From an uncultured Prevotella sp. (lineage in GTDB: Bacteria; Bacteroidota; Bacteroidia; Bacteroidales; Bacteroidaceae): a stretch of DNA of 14,538 nt. Under the pieces are notes generated by a model. The model had not been told where the DNA came from, did no database searches, and saw nothing but the letters and a program-made list of their open reading frames with translations. The DNA lies in contig CALZNR010000009.1 in assembly GCA_945827565.1 (NCBI GenBank), positions 1-14,538 on the forward strand, in the 5' to 3' direction. Shown piece after piece: positions 1 to 8,157 of this stretch (position 1 is its first letter; the number at the start of each line of letters is the position of its first letter). The position numbers and the translations under genes were made by a program.

Positions 1-38
1 GCCTGTCTCGTGGGCTCGGAGATGTGTATAAGAGACAG
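1..38. other. Sequencing adapter (Illumina Nextera read 2 / Tn5 mosaic end) at contig edge
   Basis: Bases 5-38 match, base for base, the 34-base Nextera read-2 transposase adapter: it starts GTCTCGTGGGCTCGG and ends with the 19-base Tn5 mosaic end AGATGTGTATAAGAGACAG at 20-38. This is a library-construction sequence, not bacterial DNA. The four bases before it (gcct) would be the end of an i7 index if the read continued outward into the P7 primer, but this is only an inference. The adapter shows that the assembled contig ends here and that genomic sequence starts at about base 39. It should be trimmed, along with the reading frame that runs through it. Confidence 0.97.
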
Positions 39-1153
39 GCTTCAATGGAGTCAGCGGGCAGGGTGGTTACCTGTTTAATGCCATAGCGCTCCATGATTTT
101 TACCGGTGGTGCTGTCTGTGCTGCCAAGGTTCCTATAGGTCCCTCCACCTCCACAGCCTGCTTCCAGTGACTGTCGTTGTAATGTGGCAGATGACATTCG
201 GCTATTTCCATGCGTGCGTCATACGATTCACCACCGTAGATGCTGTTGAAGGTGATGGGTGATAGGGTGTAGTGCCAGTCGGTGTTACTCACAATGGCCT
301 GGCTACTTCCGTCGTCATAGTTTATCTCCATGCGCAGCAGCAGTTGAGGCGGGCCGAATGAGGTTTGCAGTTTGCTATATCTGCCCTGTCGCTGCACGTT
401 GAAGAAACCATTGCCCAGCAGTACGCTGATGGCATTCCTTCCGCTGCGCAATAGCGAGGTCACGTCAAACACGTTGTAATACACCGTTTTCTCGTATTCG
501 CTCCACAGTGGCGCAAACTCGCTGTCGCCCACTTTCTCACCGTTTATCTTCAGTTCGTAATGCCCCAAACCGCTCACATATACAATAGCATCGGTGATGC
601 TGCGCTTGCTGGTTTCAAAGGCTTTGCGCATGATGATACTCTTTACCGAGAGGGTATCTACGGGTGCCCATAATGTTTTGAAAGAGTTTTTCTTGAACAC
701 TCCGTTGGAGAAACGTCCTTGGGGCAGTTTGGCATCCTTACGACTGATGGCACCAATCCATTTGGCGTCTATGTCAGAGGGAACGATGCGCAGGTGCTGC
801 TTTTCGCTCCATGCTGAGGCTCGGTGTTTTCCGTCCCATACACGCACCTGCCAGTAGTAGCCGTGCTTGTTGGGGTGCAGTGAGGGGATGCTCACCAATT
901 GACTTTGGGATGATTTTACCTTGCCAGTGGAATATACCTGCTTGTTGGTGATGTTCTCGTACACGCAGATTTGATAGGCTGTCTGCTTGTCTCCGTTGTG
1001 GTCGGAGTGCATCTGCCATCCCAGAGTGATGTCGCCCTGCGATAGCGCCAGTCCGTCTTGATGGTTGCAAGTTTGTTTTGTAACGGTGAGGGTGGCATAT
1101 ACCTGTGTGTGAAGCAGCAGGGCAAATATGCTGAGGAAAAAGCGAATACGCAT
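39..1153 (-). CDS. GH78 alpha-L-rhamnosidase, N-terminal part only (3' end lost at contig edge)
   Basis: This is the first ~372 residues of a secreted GH78 rhamnosidase, which hydrolyses terminal alpha-L-rhamnose from pectic or other plant glycans. The ATG at 1153 is followed by a signal peptide (MRIRFFLSIFALLLHTQVYA). A fibronectin-III-like strand domain comes next (about 30-125, with GWQMHSD and QVRVWDG). The Bac_rhamnosid_N carbohydrate-binding region follows: VSGLGHYELKINGEKVGD near 193-210, VLLGNGFFNVQ near 244-254, NTDW near 290-293 and IYGGESYDAR at 305-314. This order and spacing are those of GH78 N-termini. The (alpha/alpha)6 catalytic domain with its acidic residues would lie to the left and is missing, so activity is inferred from the family only. 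The frame stays open to base 2, but the last residues (CLLYTSPSPRDR) are encoded by adapter. The gene starts 8 bases after the DUF5703 gene stops and is probably translationally coupled to it. Confidence 0.9.
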
Positions 1154-1161
1154 GATGATAG

Positions 1162-3423
1162 TTATTTTTGAACAACATGGTGGGTGATTTGTCCGTTCTT
1201 GCACGAACCCTCTACAATGCGGTTGCCAGTGGCGTGCAGGCGGAATCGTACATTCCATTCTTTAGGCCATGCCGGACAGAGTAGCAGAGAGCCGTCGGGG
1301 GCTTCCTGTAGTAGCATCTCTTGCAAGCCAATCATGGCAGAGCCTCCTCGGTTACAGTCGGGAGCCCAGTCATAGCCTTGTTCCCAGAATGTAGGGAAAC
1401 GGAATGGACCGTCTGCCCATTTCGCAATACATAGTTTCTTTGCCTCGTTGGTCAGTCCCAAACAGGCTGCCCAGATGTTGTCTTGTTTCCATCCCTTGGC
1501 AGAGCGCATGGAGAGTGCGTGCGCATCGTAGAGATAAGTGTTGCGTGCAATGTCCAGATGCTCGCGTCCCACACCGTAGATACGCCAGGGAAAAACGGGA
1601 TAAAGCTGTGGCGTCTCTACATTCTGTATGCGTGCCCATGCCAAGGCTGGGGCTATGCAGGTGTGCCCGTTGATGGTGTGAAGTGGGATGTCTGGAATCC
1701 TGTTTTTCAGCGTGCTGTCCAGTTCCACTATGCCTTGACACTGTGCTATCACTGTTTGTAGAGCAGCAATCACGCTCGACGGGTTGTATGCCATCTTATA
1801 GGTTTCGCATCCCGAAGAGGGGTAGAGTATCAGCTTGCCATTGCCATCCAGAGCCTTCACTCCCCGTTGTTTGGCAAGGTATTGGTAGTGAAGGTCGAAG
1901 AAGATGAGGCATTGGCGAATCATCTCTTTGTACTTGTCGATATTGACACCAGCATAGCGGTGTGCCAGCAGTATCATGGAGCAGAACTCTAAAGAGGTGT
2001 CCCATTGATATTCCAACCAGGCATTGCGCTCAGTGCCCATGTCATCTCCCTCCTTGTGCTTGCCGTATTCTGCGGGGTTTGGCAGTCCAAAGTTTTCTAT
2101 CTGTTCCGTATAGGATGCGCCTTCGTGTCCCCAGTAGTATTTGGTACGTGCCATGGCTGCGGGCAGCATGCGCAGATAGGTGTCAAACTGTGCTTGCATC
2201 ATATCAAAATCACCGTTTTTCAGCATGGGCCAGTACACTAATCGCTGGTTTTGTGCCGTCATGGTGCCACCACCCCAGCAGCGGTAGTCGGGAGTGAAGT
2301 TGCGTGCCTTATCTACATATACAGGGTCGAAGGTAAACAGTCCTCCATTGAACTTGGTGGGCCATTTGCCGTAGGCGTTGCAACCCAGCATATATCTAAA
2401 CAGGTTGTAGTTGCGTGTAATGTTCCTTGCCTGTTGCTGTGCTTTCGCATCATCAGATGCTTCGATCACAATAAAGCTGCGCTGCCAGAAATCGTTCCAC
2501 CACTGCGTGCTGCGTTTGCGAGATATCTTGGCTGGTGCAATGACGGTGTGCTCGTTGCCCTCGAACATGCTGAAGGTGATAGTAGAGTTCTTGACACGTG
2601 ATGCCTTGAACTGCCATGCACGGTAGGCAGTGGAGGCATAAACGCCTTCGGCAGTACCTGCATATTGAAATCCAGGTGCTTGCAAAGTGCCTCCGAAGCG
2701 CAGTCCACCGATGGGATTTGGAAGTTGACCTTTGATGTCACCCAGCTTTTCTCGTTCCACGGTAAAGTCAAACACCGTTTGTTCCCTATTCTGATGTTGC
2801 ACGGTGAGACTGCTGCCCCGTGCCCATATGGAGTCTTTGTAGGTGGCGCAGTCTTTGGGAAGAACCCACTTGTATGAAAATTGCTGGCATTGTGCTTTGG
2901 TCACAGGAGTGTCTTTGTAGCGCCAACTTTCATAACTCAGCACCGCTTCTACAGCCTTGTTCGATTTTAGTTGGGCATATACCACGGGCGATTGTACATC
3001 CACCCAGATGCGTATCTCCGTATCTTTTCCCTTGATGAGCATGGAACCGTCATACAGACAGAGTGTTTGACTGAAGGCCCCTTTTGCCTCGTCAAAGGGA
3101 GAAGAAGAGAGATGCAGGCGCAGACGTCCTGCCTTGAGCAGCGTGTTGTTCTCGTCAAACATACCGCTGCGTGAGATATACATCAGCACATCGCCATTTT
3201 CTACCCACACGTTCAGTCCCACGTCGTGCCCACCGCAAGGCATTGACTCCGAAGAGTTGTGGCTCTGTGAGGTCCATACATAGTTTTCAGGAACATAGTG
3301 TTCGGCCTCCTTGGCTTGCAGGTTGGCTTGCAGGCTCCACAGCATACTGACAGCAAGAAGGATATAGGTGGCAAACCGATGCCTTGTCGTGTGGATAATG
3401 AGGGTATTCAGGGCATTTTTCAT
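1162..3423 (-). CDS. DUF5703 protein with GH95-like (alpha/alpha)6 catalytic half
   Basis: This is a complete 753-residue exported protein. A rather long, basic n-region precedes a hydrophobic segment (about 20-36), with likely cleavage near LQA-KEA at about 37. Residues 45-300 form the N-terminal beta-sandwich of the DUF5703 type (NYVWTSQSHNSSESMPCGGHDVG at 47-69, then VGLNVWVENGDVLMYISRSG). Residues 305-720 resemble a six-hairpin glycosidase, and a short beta-domain ends the chain. By eye, GH95 landmarks align: YWP at 397-399 preceded by TAQN (389-392), the catalytic-acid-type motif PSSGCE (E540), and DCNRGGSAMIGLQEMLLQ (D689) for the GH95 IDGNFGG...EMLLQS motif. GH95 enzymes are inverting alpha-L-fucosidases or alpha-L-galactosidases; DUF5703 itself has no activity I can name. 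The first of the two GH95 active-site Asn residues is Ala390 here. It sits between the esterase gene (24-base gap) and the GH78 gene (8-base gap), so it probably removes an alpha-linked deoxy-sugar or galactose. The fold is fairly sure; the substrate is not. Confidence 0.8.
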   Translation of the reverse strand: MKNALNTLIIHTTRHRFATYILLAVSMLWSLQANLQAKEAEHYVPENYVWTSQSHNSSESMPCGGHDVGLNVWVENGDVLMYISRSGMFDENNTLLKAGRLRLHLSSSPFDEAKGAFSQTLCLYDGSMLIKGKDTEIRIWVDVQSPVVYAQLKSNKAVEAVLSYESWRYKDTPVTKAQCQQFSYKWVLPKDCATYKDSIWARGSSLTVQHQNREQTVFDFTVEREKLGDIKGQLPNPIGGLRFGGTLQAPGFQYAGTAEGVYASTAYRAWQFKASRVKNSTITFSMFEGNEHTVIAPAKISRKRSTQWWNDFWQRSFIVIEASDDAKAQQQARNITRNYNLFRYMLGCNAYGKWPTKFNGGLFTFDPVYVDKARNFTPDYRCWGGGTMTAQNQRLVYWPMLKNGDFDMMQAQFDTYLRMLPAAMARTKYYWGHEGASYTEQIENFGLPNPAEYGKHKEGDDMGTERNAWLEYQWDTSLEFCSMILLAHRYAGVNIDKYKEMIRQCLIFFDLHYQYLAKQRGVKALDGNGKLILYPSSGCETYKMAYNPSSVIAALQTVIAQCQGIVELDSTLKNRIPDIPLHTINGHTCIAPALAWARIQNVETPQLYPVFPWRIYGVGREHLDIARNTYLYDAHALSMRSAKGWKQDNIWAACLGLTNEAKKLCIAKWADGPFRFPTFWEQGYDWAPDCNRGGSAMIGLQEMLLQEAPDGSLLLCPAWPKEWNVRFRLHATGNRIVEGSCKNGQITHHVVQK

Positions 3424-3447
3424 AGTGGTGCAGTTGATGTTTGATGA

Positions 3448-4857
3448 TTATTCTGTCCAGTTATCGGTGCGGAACGAACTGATGGGAAGTCCATCGCTGA
3501 AGAGGTCGCCTAATGCCCAGTCCTTGAACGCATAGCGCACGGCAACGGGGTGGGGCACCTCCTCGCTTTTTACATATACCTTGCTGCGCTCTATCCATGC
3601 TTTGGCAGGGTGGAACACATGGTCATCGCCCGCCACTTCAAACAGGTCGCTCTTGTATCCGTTTTCTCCATATATCCACATGTCGGCTCGTTCAAAACTC
3701 ACCACAGCGGTATCGCCCTTGAAGGTTACATCCTTGTAGCGTGCGCTTTCAGAGGTGATACCCTTTATGCCGTAAGTCTTGTTGAGGGCCAGCAATGCCA
3801 GTCGCAATCCGGCAATGTTCTTTTTGCGGGGATGAATGCCATACTCCAGTCCTGCGTCCATCAGTACAGCCATGCCACAGTTGCTGATTTTCTTTTCTGC
3901 CAGCATCTGCTGCTCGCGCAGAAAGGCGCTGTTGATGGTATATTTGATGAGCTTGTAGTCGTAGGGCGCAATCTGACAGTAGTAGAAGGGAAACTCACCC
4001 TGCTTCCACACGTTGCGCCAGCCGTTGACCATGGCAGTCATCATGTTGGCATAGGTGGGGTAGCGTGTCACGTTGTCTTCGCCCTGATACCATATCACAC
4101 CACGCATGGTGTAGCCCACAATGGGGTGTAGCATACCGTTGTACAGTGCTGTGGGGGTGCGGTTCTTGCTCTTTATGTCTGCGGGCGATGCCGGAATCTT
4201 TGCATCGGGAAATGCTTTCAACCAGTCGGCTCTCATCCACGCTTCACATGCCGAACCTCCCCATGCTGTCACTATCAGTCCTACAGGAACTCCGAGGTTT
4301 TGGCGCAACTCCTTGCCAAAGTAGTAGGCGGTGGCGCTGAACTCACGAACAGAAGCAGGATTGGCCTCCTGCCATTTTCCTGTCACCGTGTCAACAGGTG
4401 TGAAGGTGCTGTTGCGTTTGATGGTGAACAGGCGTAGCTGTGGATCGGTGGCATGCAGAATATCCTGCACAGCGTTCTCTATGGGTTGGTTCTTGAAGCC
4501 TTTCATGGGCATCTCCATGTTGCTCTGTCCCGAGCATATCCACACCTCACCCATGAGAATATTCTTCAGCACGGTGCGTTCACCATCGTTCATGGTGATA
4601 GTGTGAGGTCCTCCGGCTGCTGGAGTGTCTAAGGAGAATGACCATTTGCCCTGTTGGTCGCTCTTTACCGTGTAGGTGGTTTTGTTCCAAGATACATTTA
4701 TCTTCACTACTTTGTTGGCGGTGGCGTGGCCCCAGATGTTGGCTTGACTGTTTTGTTGCATCACCATTCCGTCAGAGAATATCTTGGGAAGAGTTACTTT
4801 GGCTTGCGTTGCACCTGCTGCAAAGAGCGCTGCGCATACGAGGAGTATTTTTTTCAT
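3448..4857 (-). CDS. Exported sialate O-acetylesterase-type (SASA/SGNH) carbohydrate esterase
   Basis: This 469-residue esterase probably removes O-acetyl groups from sugars so that the neighbouring glycosidases can act. Despite the family name, the context points to plant glycans rather than sialic acid. The signal peptide is MKKILLVCAALFAAGATQA. A beta-sandwich segment follows (20-100: LPKIFSDGMVMQQ, then IWG), then the SASA catalytic domain. Visible active-site blocks are GQSNMEMPM (nucleophile Ser112), TAWGGSACEAWM (198-208), GVIWYQGEDN (253-262, the glutamine/glutamate block) and DAGLEYGIHPRKKNIAGLRLA, which supplies Asp334 and His342. The chain ends with a small beta-domain. Length and motif order are normal for Bacteroidota members of the family. 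It lies 55 bases downstream of the GH106 gene and 24 bases upstream of the DUF5703 gene. The call to family is secure; the acetylated sugar it acts on is inferred from neighbours. Confidence 0.92.
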   Translation of the reverse strand: MKKILLVCAALFAAGATQAKVTLPKIFSDGMVMQQNSQANIWGHATANKVVKINVSWNKTTYTVKSDQQGKWSFSLDTPAAGGPHTITMNDGERTVLKNILMGEVWICSGQSNMEMPMKGFKNQPIENAVQDILHATDPQLRLFTIKRNSTFTPVDTVTGKWQEANPASVREFSATAYYFGKELRQNLGVPVGLIVTAWGGSACEAWMRADWLKAFPDAKIPASPADIKSKNRTPTALYNGMLHPIVGYTMRGVIWYQGEDNVTRYPTYANMMTAMVNGWRNVWKQGEFPFYYCQIAPYDYKLIKYTINSAFLREQQMLAEKKISNCGMAVLMDAGLEYGIHPRKKNIAGLRLALLALNKTYGIKGITSESARYKDVTFKGDTAVVSFERADMWIYGENGYKSDLFEVAGDDHVFHPAKAWIERSKVYVKSEEVPHPVAVRYAFKDWALGDLFSDGLPISSFRTDNWTE

Positions 4858-4912
4858 GTGTTGTTGTTTTGAATGTTGCTCTATATAATAATGTGTGAAA
4901 AAGGGTTGGGCG

Positions 4913-7900
4913 CTATGGCGCTTGTCTCAGACTGATAGGCCCCAGCAGTCCTGCGGGCAGCAGGGTCTTTTCTGCTCTGCGGTATTTTCCGTTGGTCCAT
5001 ATCCCTTCAAATGGTGGTGTGCCCTTGTCGTTGCCCAGCAGTGCGTTTGCCCATGTGTTTACTACTTCGATGGTGATGGTGTTTTTTCCTTTCTTTATTG
5101 CTGATGAAATCTCAACCTCATAGGGTGGCATCCACAGTGTTCCGCAGTGCTTCCCGTTCACATAAACAGTAGCAATGTTTTCCACCTGCCCCAGTTGCAG
5201 TATGGTTCTACTGTTCTTTTTGCCCTTGTGTGTAAAGGTGGTGCTATAGGTGGCACGACCAGAGTAGTACTTCACAGAGTTATCAGCATGTGTAGTCCAG
5301 TCGAAGAGTGTATCGGTCTGCATTTCCTGTTTTGTTTTCTCAAATGTAATCCGCCATGGAGTGTTCCATTTGGGCGTATAGGCACTGCCCCATGTGGCAT
5401 GGGTGTGGAGCAATGAGGCGGGCATTGCTTCATCGCAGAGTACCACAAAGCACGATTGGTAAGGACTTAGTTCAAGTGTGTCGTCCAGTATTTCCACCTC
5501 TCCCGTCATAGGATTTGCTAAATAACGGTGGGCGTGCTGCGCCCTGAAGGTAGGTGCAAAATGCTGTGCTTCTGCCGTTTGGTTGCTGATGAAATAGATG
5601 TCGGCGTCAGAAGCCTTGCGGTGTGTGTAGCCTATCCCTTTGGGCAGCACAATGTCTTTGCTGATGTGGAGGGCTGTAAGGTCTGTATCCATCCATGGAC
5701 TGCATATTACAGGCAGTCCTAAATGTTCCAGCGAGTCAATCTTGTTCCAACAGGTTATCAGACGGTCGGGGTTCATCTTGCGCTCCATAGGAATCACCAG
5801 TGCGCTGTAGGTAGTGCCCCAAGGTGTTTTCAATAGGCCGTCTTCTACCATTGCTCTGTTCAACACGTCTCGGTTGAAAGAGTCATAGGTGTAGCCTTGC
5901 AGGGGATTTACCCAAGTAGTGGCCTTCGTCATGTTGGCGGTGTGTGTCACCCCCACCGGACTTACCTCCAGAGGTTGGCCCACGTTTGCCAGGCGCTGCT
6001 CTTCCTTGGCAATGTCTTCGGGATGGAATAATCCTGGCAGGGTGGTGACCAAACGCTCAGGCAGGATAGACCTGCGTGGCATCTCGTCACCGGTATATAC
6101 GGCAAGGTCTATCACCGGACTGCCATATTGAAGCAATGCTTGACAGCGCTTGATATAGTCGTCAAAGGCGGTCATCTCTTTCCACCATGTGTTGTCGCGT
6201 TGCAAGAAGGTGCCTATACCGTCGAGTGTCATGCCTGGTGCTCGGTCGGTCCAGGGGTTGTGTGTGTTCACATGAAATACGATGCTGTTGATGCCCATGC
6301 AGTAGTTGTGGTCGAGCAGTGGCTTGAGCATGGCAGGATGTTCATCCCATGTACCTCTTACCTCTGTAAATCCCTCTGCTTGTATGATGTTCTTGCCGTA
6401 GATATGTGCACCGCTGATGGCGTCGAGCATGTCGTTAGGCTTGTCGTGTGTGGGACTGTTGAGCCAGAACTCACCCATCGGGTAATCCACATGCTGATAG
6501 TGCATCAGTCCGTCACTCACCATAGTGGGAGCCACGCTCTCTGCAGAGAACTTGCATCCGTATTTCTTGCCCAGCAGGCGCATCTCGGTGAAGAAGATAT
6601 CGTTGATAAGTTCGGCTATTGTGGTGCGAATGTCACGTAACACCTTCTCAGAGGATTGCGAGGAGGCGATGGGCACTCCTGCATATACGGGTAGCCATTT
6701 TTTCAGACTGTAGCCACGGCGTAGTTCAAACTCACGAGCAAAATTACTGCTCCAGTTCTGGCATCCGCACTCCCAGCTATCTACATGCACTCTGGTGAGC
6801 ACTCGTTTTGCCAAATCGCTTGGCGCATGATTGTAGATTTTGGCAAACCAGTTGCTGAACTGCTTGTTGATGGCGTTCTTGGAAAATTTGTCGCACTCCA
6901 GTCCCTTGCCACCGCCTCCTGTGGCATTGGTGTGCCCTGTAGAGGTGTGTCCCATACGTAGTAGGTGCCATTTGCCTTTGGGCAGGTTGATACTCACTTC
7001 ACCCTTTTCCGAGATGCCGTACAACTGTTTGCTGAGGTCTATCATCTCTTGGGGTGCCACACAGTCGGCATCAGCCACATCAAAAGCCTTGGCAACACGC
7101 CACACTGCTCCCGATTTTCCCTCGTAACAGTCTATCACAGGTTCTGAGCCAAGTATAATGTTGCCCACCTTCAGGTTGGGCTTCCACTTGGCGGCATCCA
7201 TGTCTTCTGCTCCAGGGTCGCTTCCCTCGGGTGTCCAGTGGAATTTGAAATATCTTCCTGTGGTGGCTGGGATGGCGTATGTGTTGTAGGCGTCTGTGTT
7301 CTGCCATCCTGACCGTGGTGGGTTCAGGGCACGTACAAAGCGGTAATCCTTGCCATCGTCAGAGACATAAATCTTAAAACGGTGTGCTTGATAGTTATTG
7401 CCACCAGTGATAATCTTGACGCTGCGCAGGGTGAAGGGAGTGTCGTAAGAGAATAAAATGTCGCAAGGCGTGGAGGAGCGGAAGGGAAACTCCACCGACG
7501 AATGTGGCGTGCGCACGTCCCTATATTTGGCGGGATAGGCAAACAGACCGATGTCTTCGTAGTAATTCTGGAAAACACGTGGCATGGGCAGACGACAGTT
7601 CTGTTTGCCTCCCTCTACAATGGTGTCGCTCCACACCACCTTTTGCATAGACTCCTCTGGATGTATCCATGGACCTCCGCCCAGTGCAAAGCCATCAGAG
7701 AAGTGAATACCCATTTGCAGATGCAGGCTGTCTGCCACTTGAAACACAGTGCTCATGCGTTTCCACCACTCTGCTGACAGTTGGCGAGAGGTGCCATGAT
7801 ATTGTTCACCATCAGTTGTGTCTTTGATAGGCATTAGGTAGAAACCAGCGATACCGGCATCGTGCATTGCTTGAAGATCCAGTTGAATGGCTTCATCGGT

Positions 7901-8062
7901 CACACATCCGTACATCCAGTACCAAAAGGTCCACGGACTGGCTGCTGTGGGAGGCGTGGAAAACTGTGTGTACCACTGAGGCACTTGCTGCTGTGCTGTA
8001 TGCTGTGCCATGCCGTATGCACTTGCCAGTAGTGCAAGTGCGCATATCCAAATTCTCTTCAT
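4913..8062 (-). CDS. GH106 alpha-L-rhamnosidase
   Basis: This complete 1049-residue exported enzyme is of the GH106 family, calcium-dependent inverting alpha-L-rhamnosidases best known from rhamnogalacturonan degradation. The signal peptide is MKRIWICALALLASAYGMAQ. The barrel begins with PWTFWYWMYGCVTDEAIQLD (43-62) and continues through GIAGFYLMP, GGGPWIHPEESMQKVVWS (128-145), VDSWECGCQNWSSNF (427-441), the FELRRGYSLKKWLP block (445-458), SAESVAPT, MGEFW (529-533) and IIQAEGFTEVRG (559-570). Glu431 in DSWE and Glu563 in QAEG are the likely catalytic pair. Their 132-residue spacing equals that between Glu461 and Glu593, which I recall (from memory, not checked) as the catalytic pair of the characterised Bacteroides enzyme BT0986. 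Residues about 200-276 look like an inserted discoidin-like beta-sandwich (KIYVSDDGKDYRFV, YFKFHWTP). The end of the protein carries the usual galactose-binding-like domain (VYVNGKHCGTLWMPPYEVEI). It lies 95 bases after the second GH2 gene. Confidence 0.93.
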   Translation of the reverse strand: MKRIWICALALLASAYGMAQHTAQQQVPQWYTQFSTPPTAASPWTFWYWMYGCVTDEAIQLDLQAMHDAGIAGFYLMPIKDTTDGEQYHGTSRQLSAEWWKRMSTVFQVADSLHLQMGIHFSDGFALGGGPWIHPEESMQKVVWSDTIVEGGKQNCRLPMPRVFQNYYEDIGLFAYPAKYRDVRTPHSSVEFPFRSSTPCDILFSYDTPFTLRSVKIITGGNNYQAHRFKIYVSDDGKDYRFVRALNPPRSGWQNTDAYNTYAIPATTGRYFKFHWTPEGSDPGAEDMDAAKWKPNLKVGNIILGSEPVIDCYEGKSGAVWRVAKAFDVADADCVAPQEMIDLSKQLYGISEKGEVSINLPKGKWHLLRMGHTSTGHTNATGGGGKGLECDKFSKNAINKQFSNWFAKIYNHAPSDLAKRVLTRVHVDSWECGCQNWSSNFAREFELRRGYSLKKWLPVYAGVPIASSQSSEKVLRDIRTTIAELINDIFFTEMRLLGKKYGCKFSAESVAPTMVSDGLMHYQHVDYPMGEFWLNSPTHDKPNDMLDAISGAHIYGKNIIQAEGFTEVRGTWDEHPAMLKPLLDHNYCMGINSIVFHVNTHNPWTDRAPGMTLDGIGTFLQRDNTWWKEMTAFDDYIKRCQALLQYGSPVIDLAVYTGDEMPRRSILPERLVTTLPGLFHPEDIAKEEQRLANVGQPLEVSPVGVTHTANMTKATTWVNPLQGYTYDSFNRDVLNRAMVEDGLLKTPWGTTYSALVIPMERKMNPDRLITCWNKIDSLEHLGLPVICSPWMDTDLTALHISKDIVLPKGIGYTHRKASDADIYFISNQTAEAQHFAPTFRAQHAHRYLANPMTGEVEILDDTLELSPYQSCFVVLCDEAMPASLLHTHATWGSAYTPKWNTPWRITFEKTKQEMQTDTLFDWTTHADNSVKYYSGRATYSTTFTHKGKKNSRTILQLGQVENIATVYVNGKHCGTLWMPPYEVEISSAIKKGKNTITIEVVNTWANALLGNDKGTPPFEGIWTNGKYRRAEKTLLPAGLLGPISLRQAP

Positions 8063-8128
8063 TGCCTTGTCTTAAAGGTAGATTATTCAAGTTTCGTGTT
8101 GGCTCTGTTTCTCTTATTCACAATAGCT

Positions 8129-8156
8129 GGGGTGCAGGCAACTGCTGCAATGCCCC
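8129..8156 (-). other. Weak bulged hairpin just downstream of the GH2 gene
   Basis: In the 95-base gap between the second GH2 gene and the GH106 gene, the transcript can fold as GGGG / 3-base bulge (CAU) / UGCAG - 7-base loop - CUGCA / CCCC. The structure begins two bases after the GH2 stop codon. It is not followed by a U-run, so it does not look like an intrinsic terminator. If real, it may shield the upstream message from 3' decay or set relative expression. The stem is short and interrupted, so chance is a fair alternative. Confidence 0.3.
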
Positions 8157-8157
8157 T

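Noticed and set aside
1..40. Inverted repeat gcctgtctc / gagacaggc with a Tn5 mosaic end, resembling an insertion-sequence terminus
   Set aside because: The whole block is the synthetic Nextera adapter; the mosaic end is an engineered Tn5 end used in library preparation, and no transposase gene is nearby.
774..1178. 134-codon minus-strand frame overlapping the start of the GH78 gene
   Set aside because: It is in a different frame from the GH78 gene. The GH78 frame has a signal peptide and Bac_rhamnosid_N motifs; this frame is rich in His/Arg/Pro and shows no motif.
3550..4131. 193-codon plus-strand open frame opposite the esterase gene
   Set aside because: It lies fully antisense to a gene with clear SASA motifs, has no recognisable domain or signal, and its composition is what the complement of a coding region would give.
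3448..4857. Sialic-acid catabolism gene
   Set aside because: The family name suggests sialate O-acetylesterase, but no sialidase, NanA/NanE or related gene is near; rhamnosidase and galactosidase neighbours point to plant-glycan deacetylation.
4858..4912. AT-rich gap (TATTATATAG) as a possible promoter for the esterase gene
   Set aside because: No TAnnTTTG -7 box with a TTTG ~20 bases upstream could be placed in the 55 bases, so an internal promoter is not supported.
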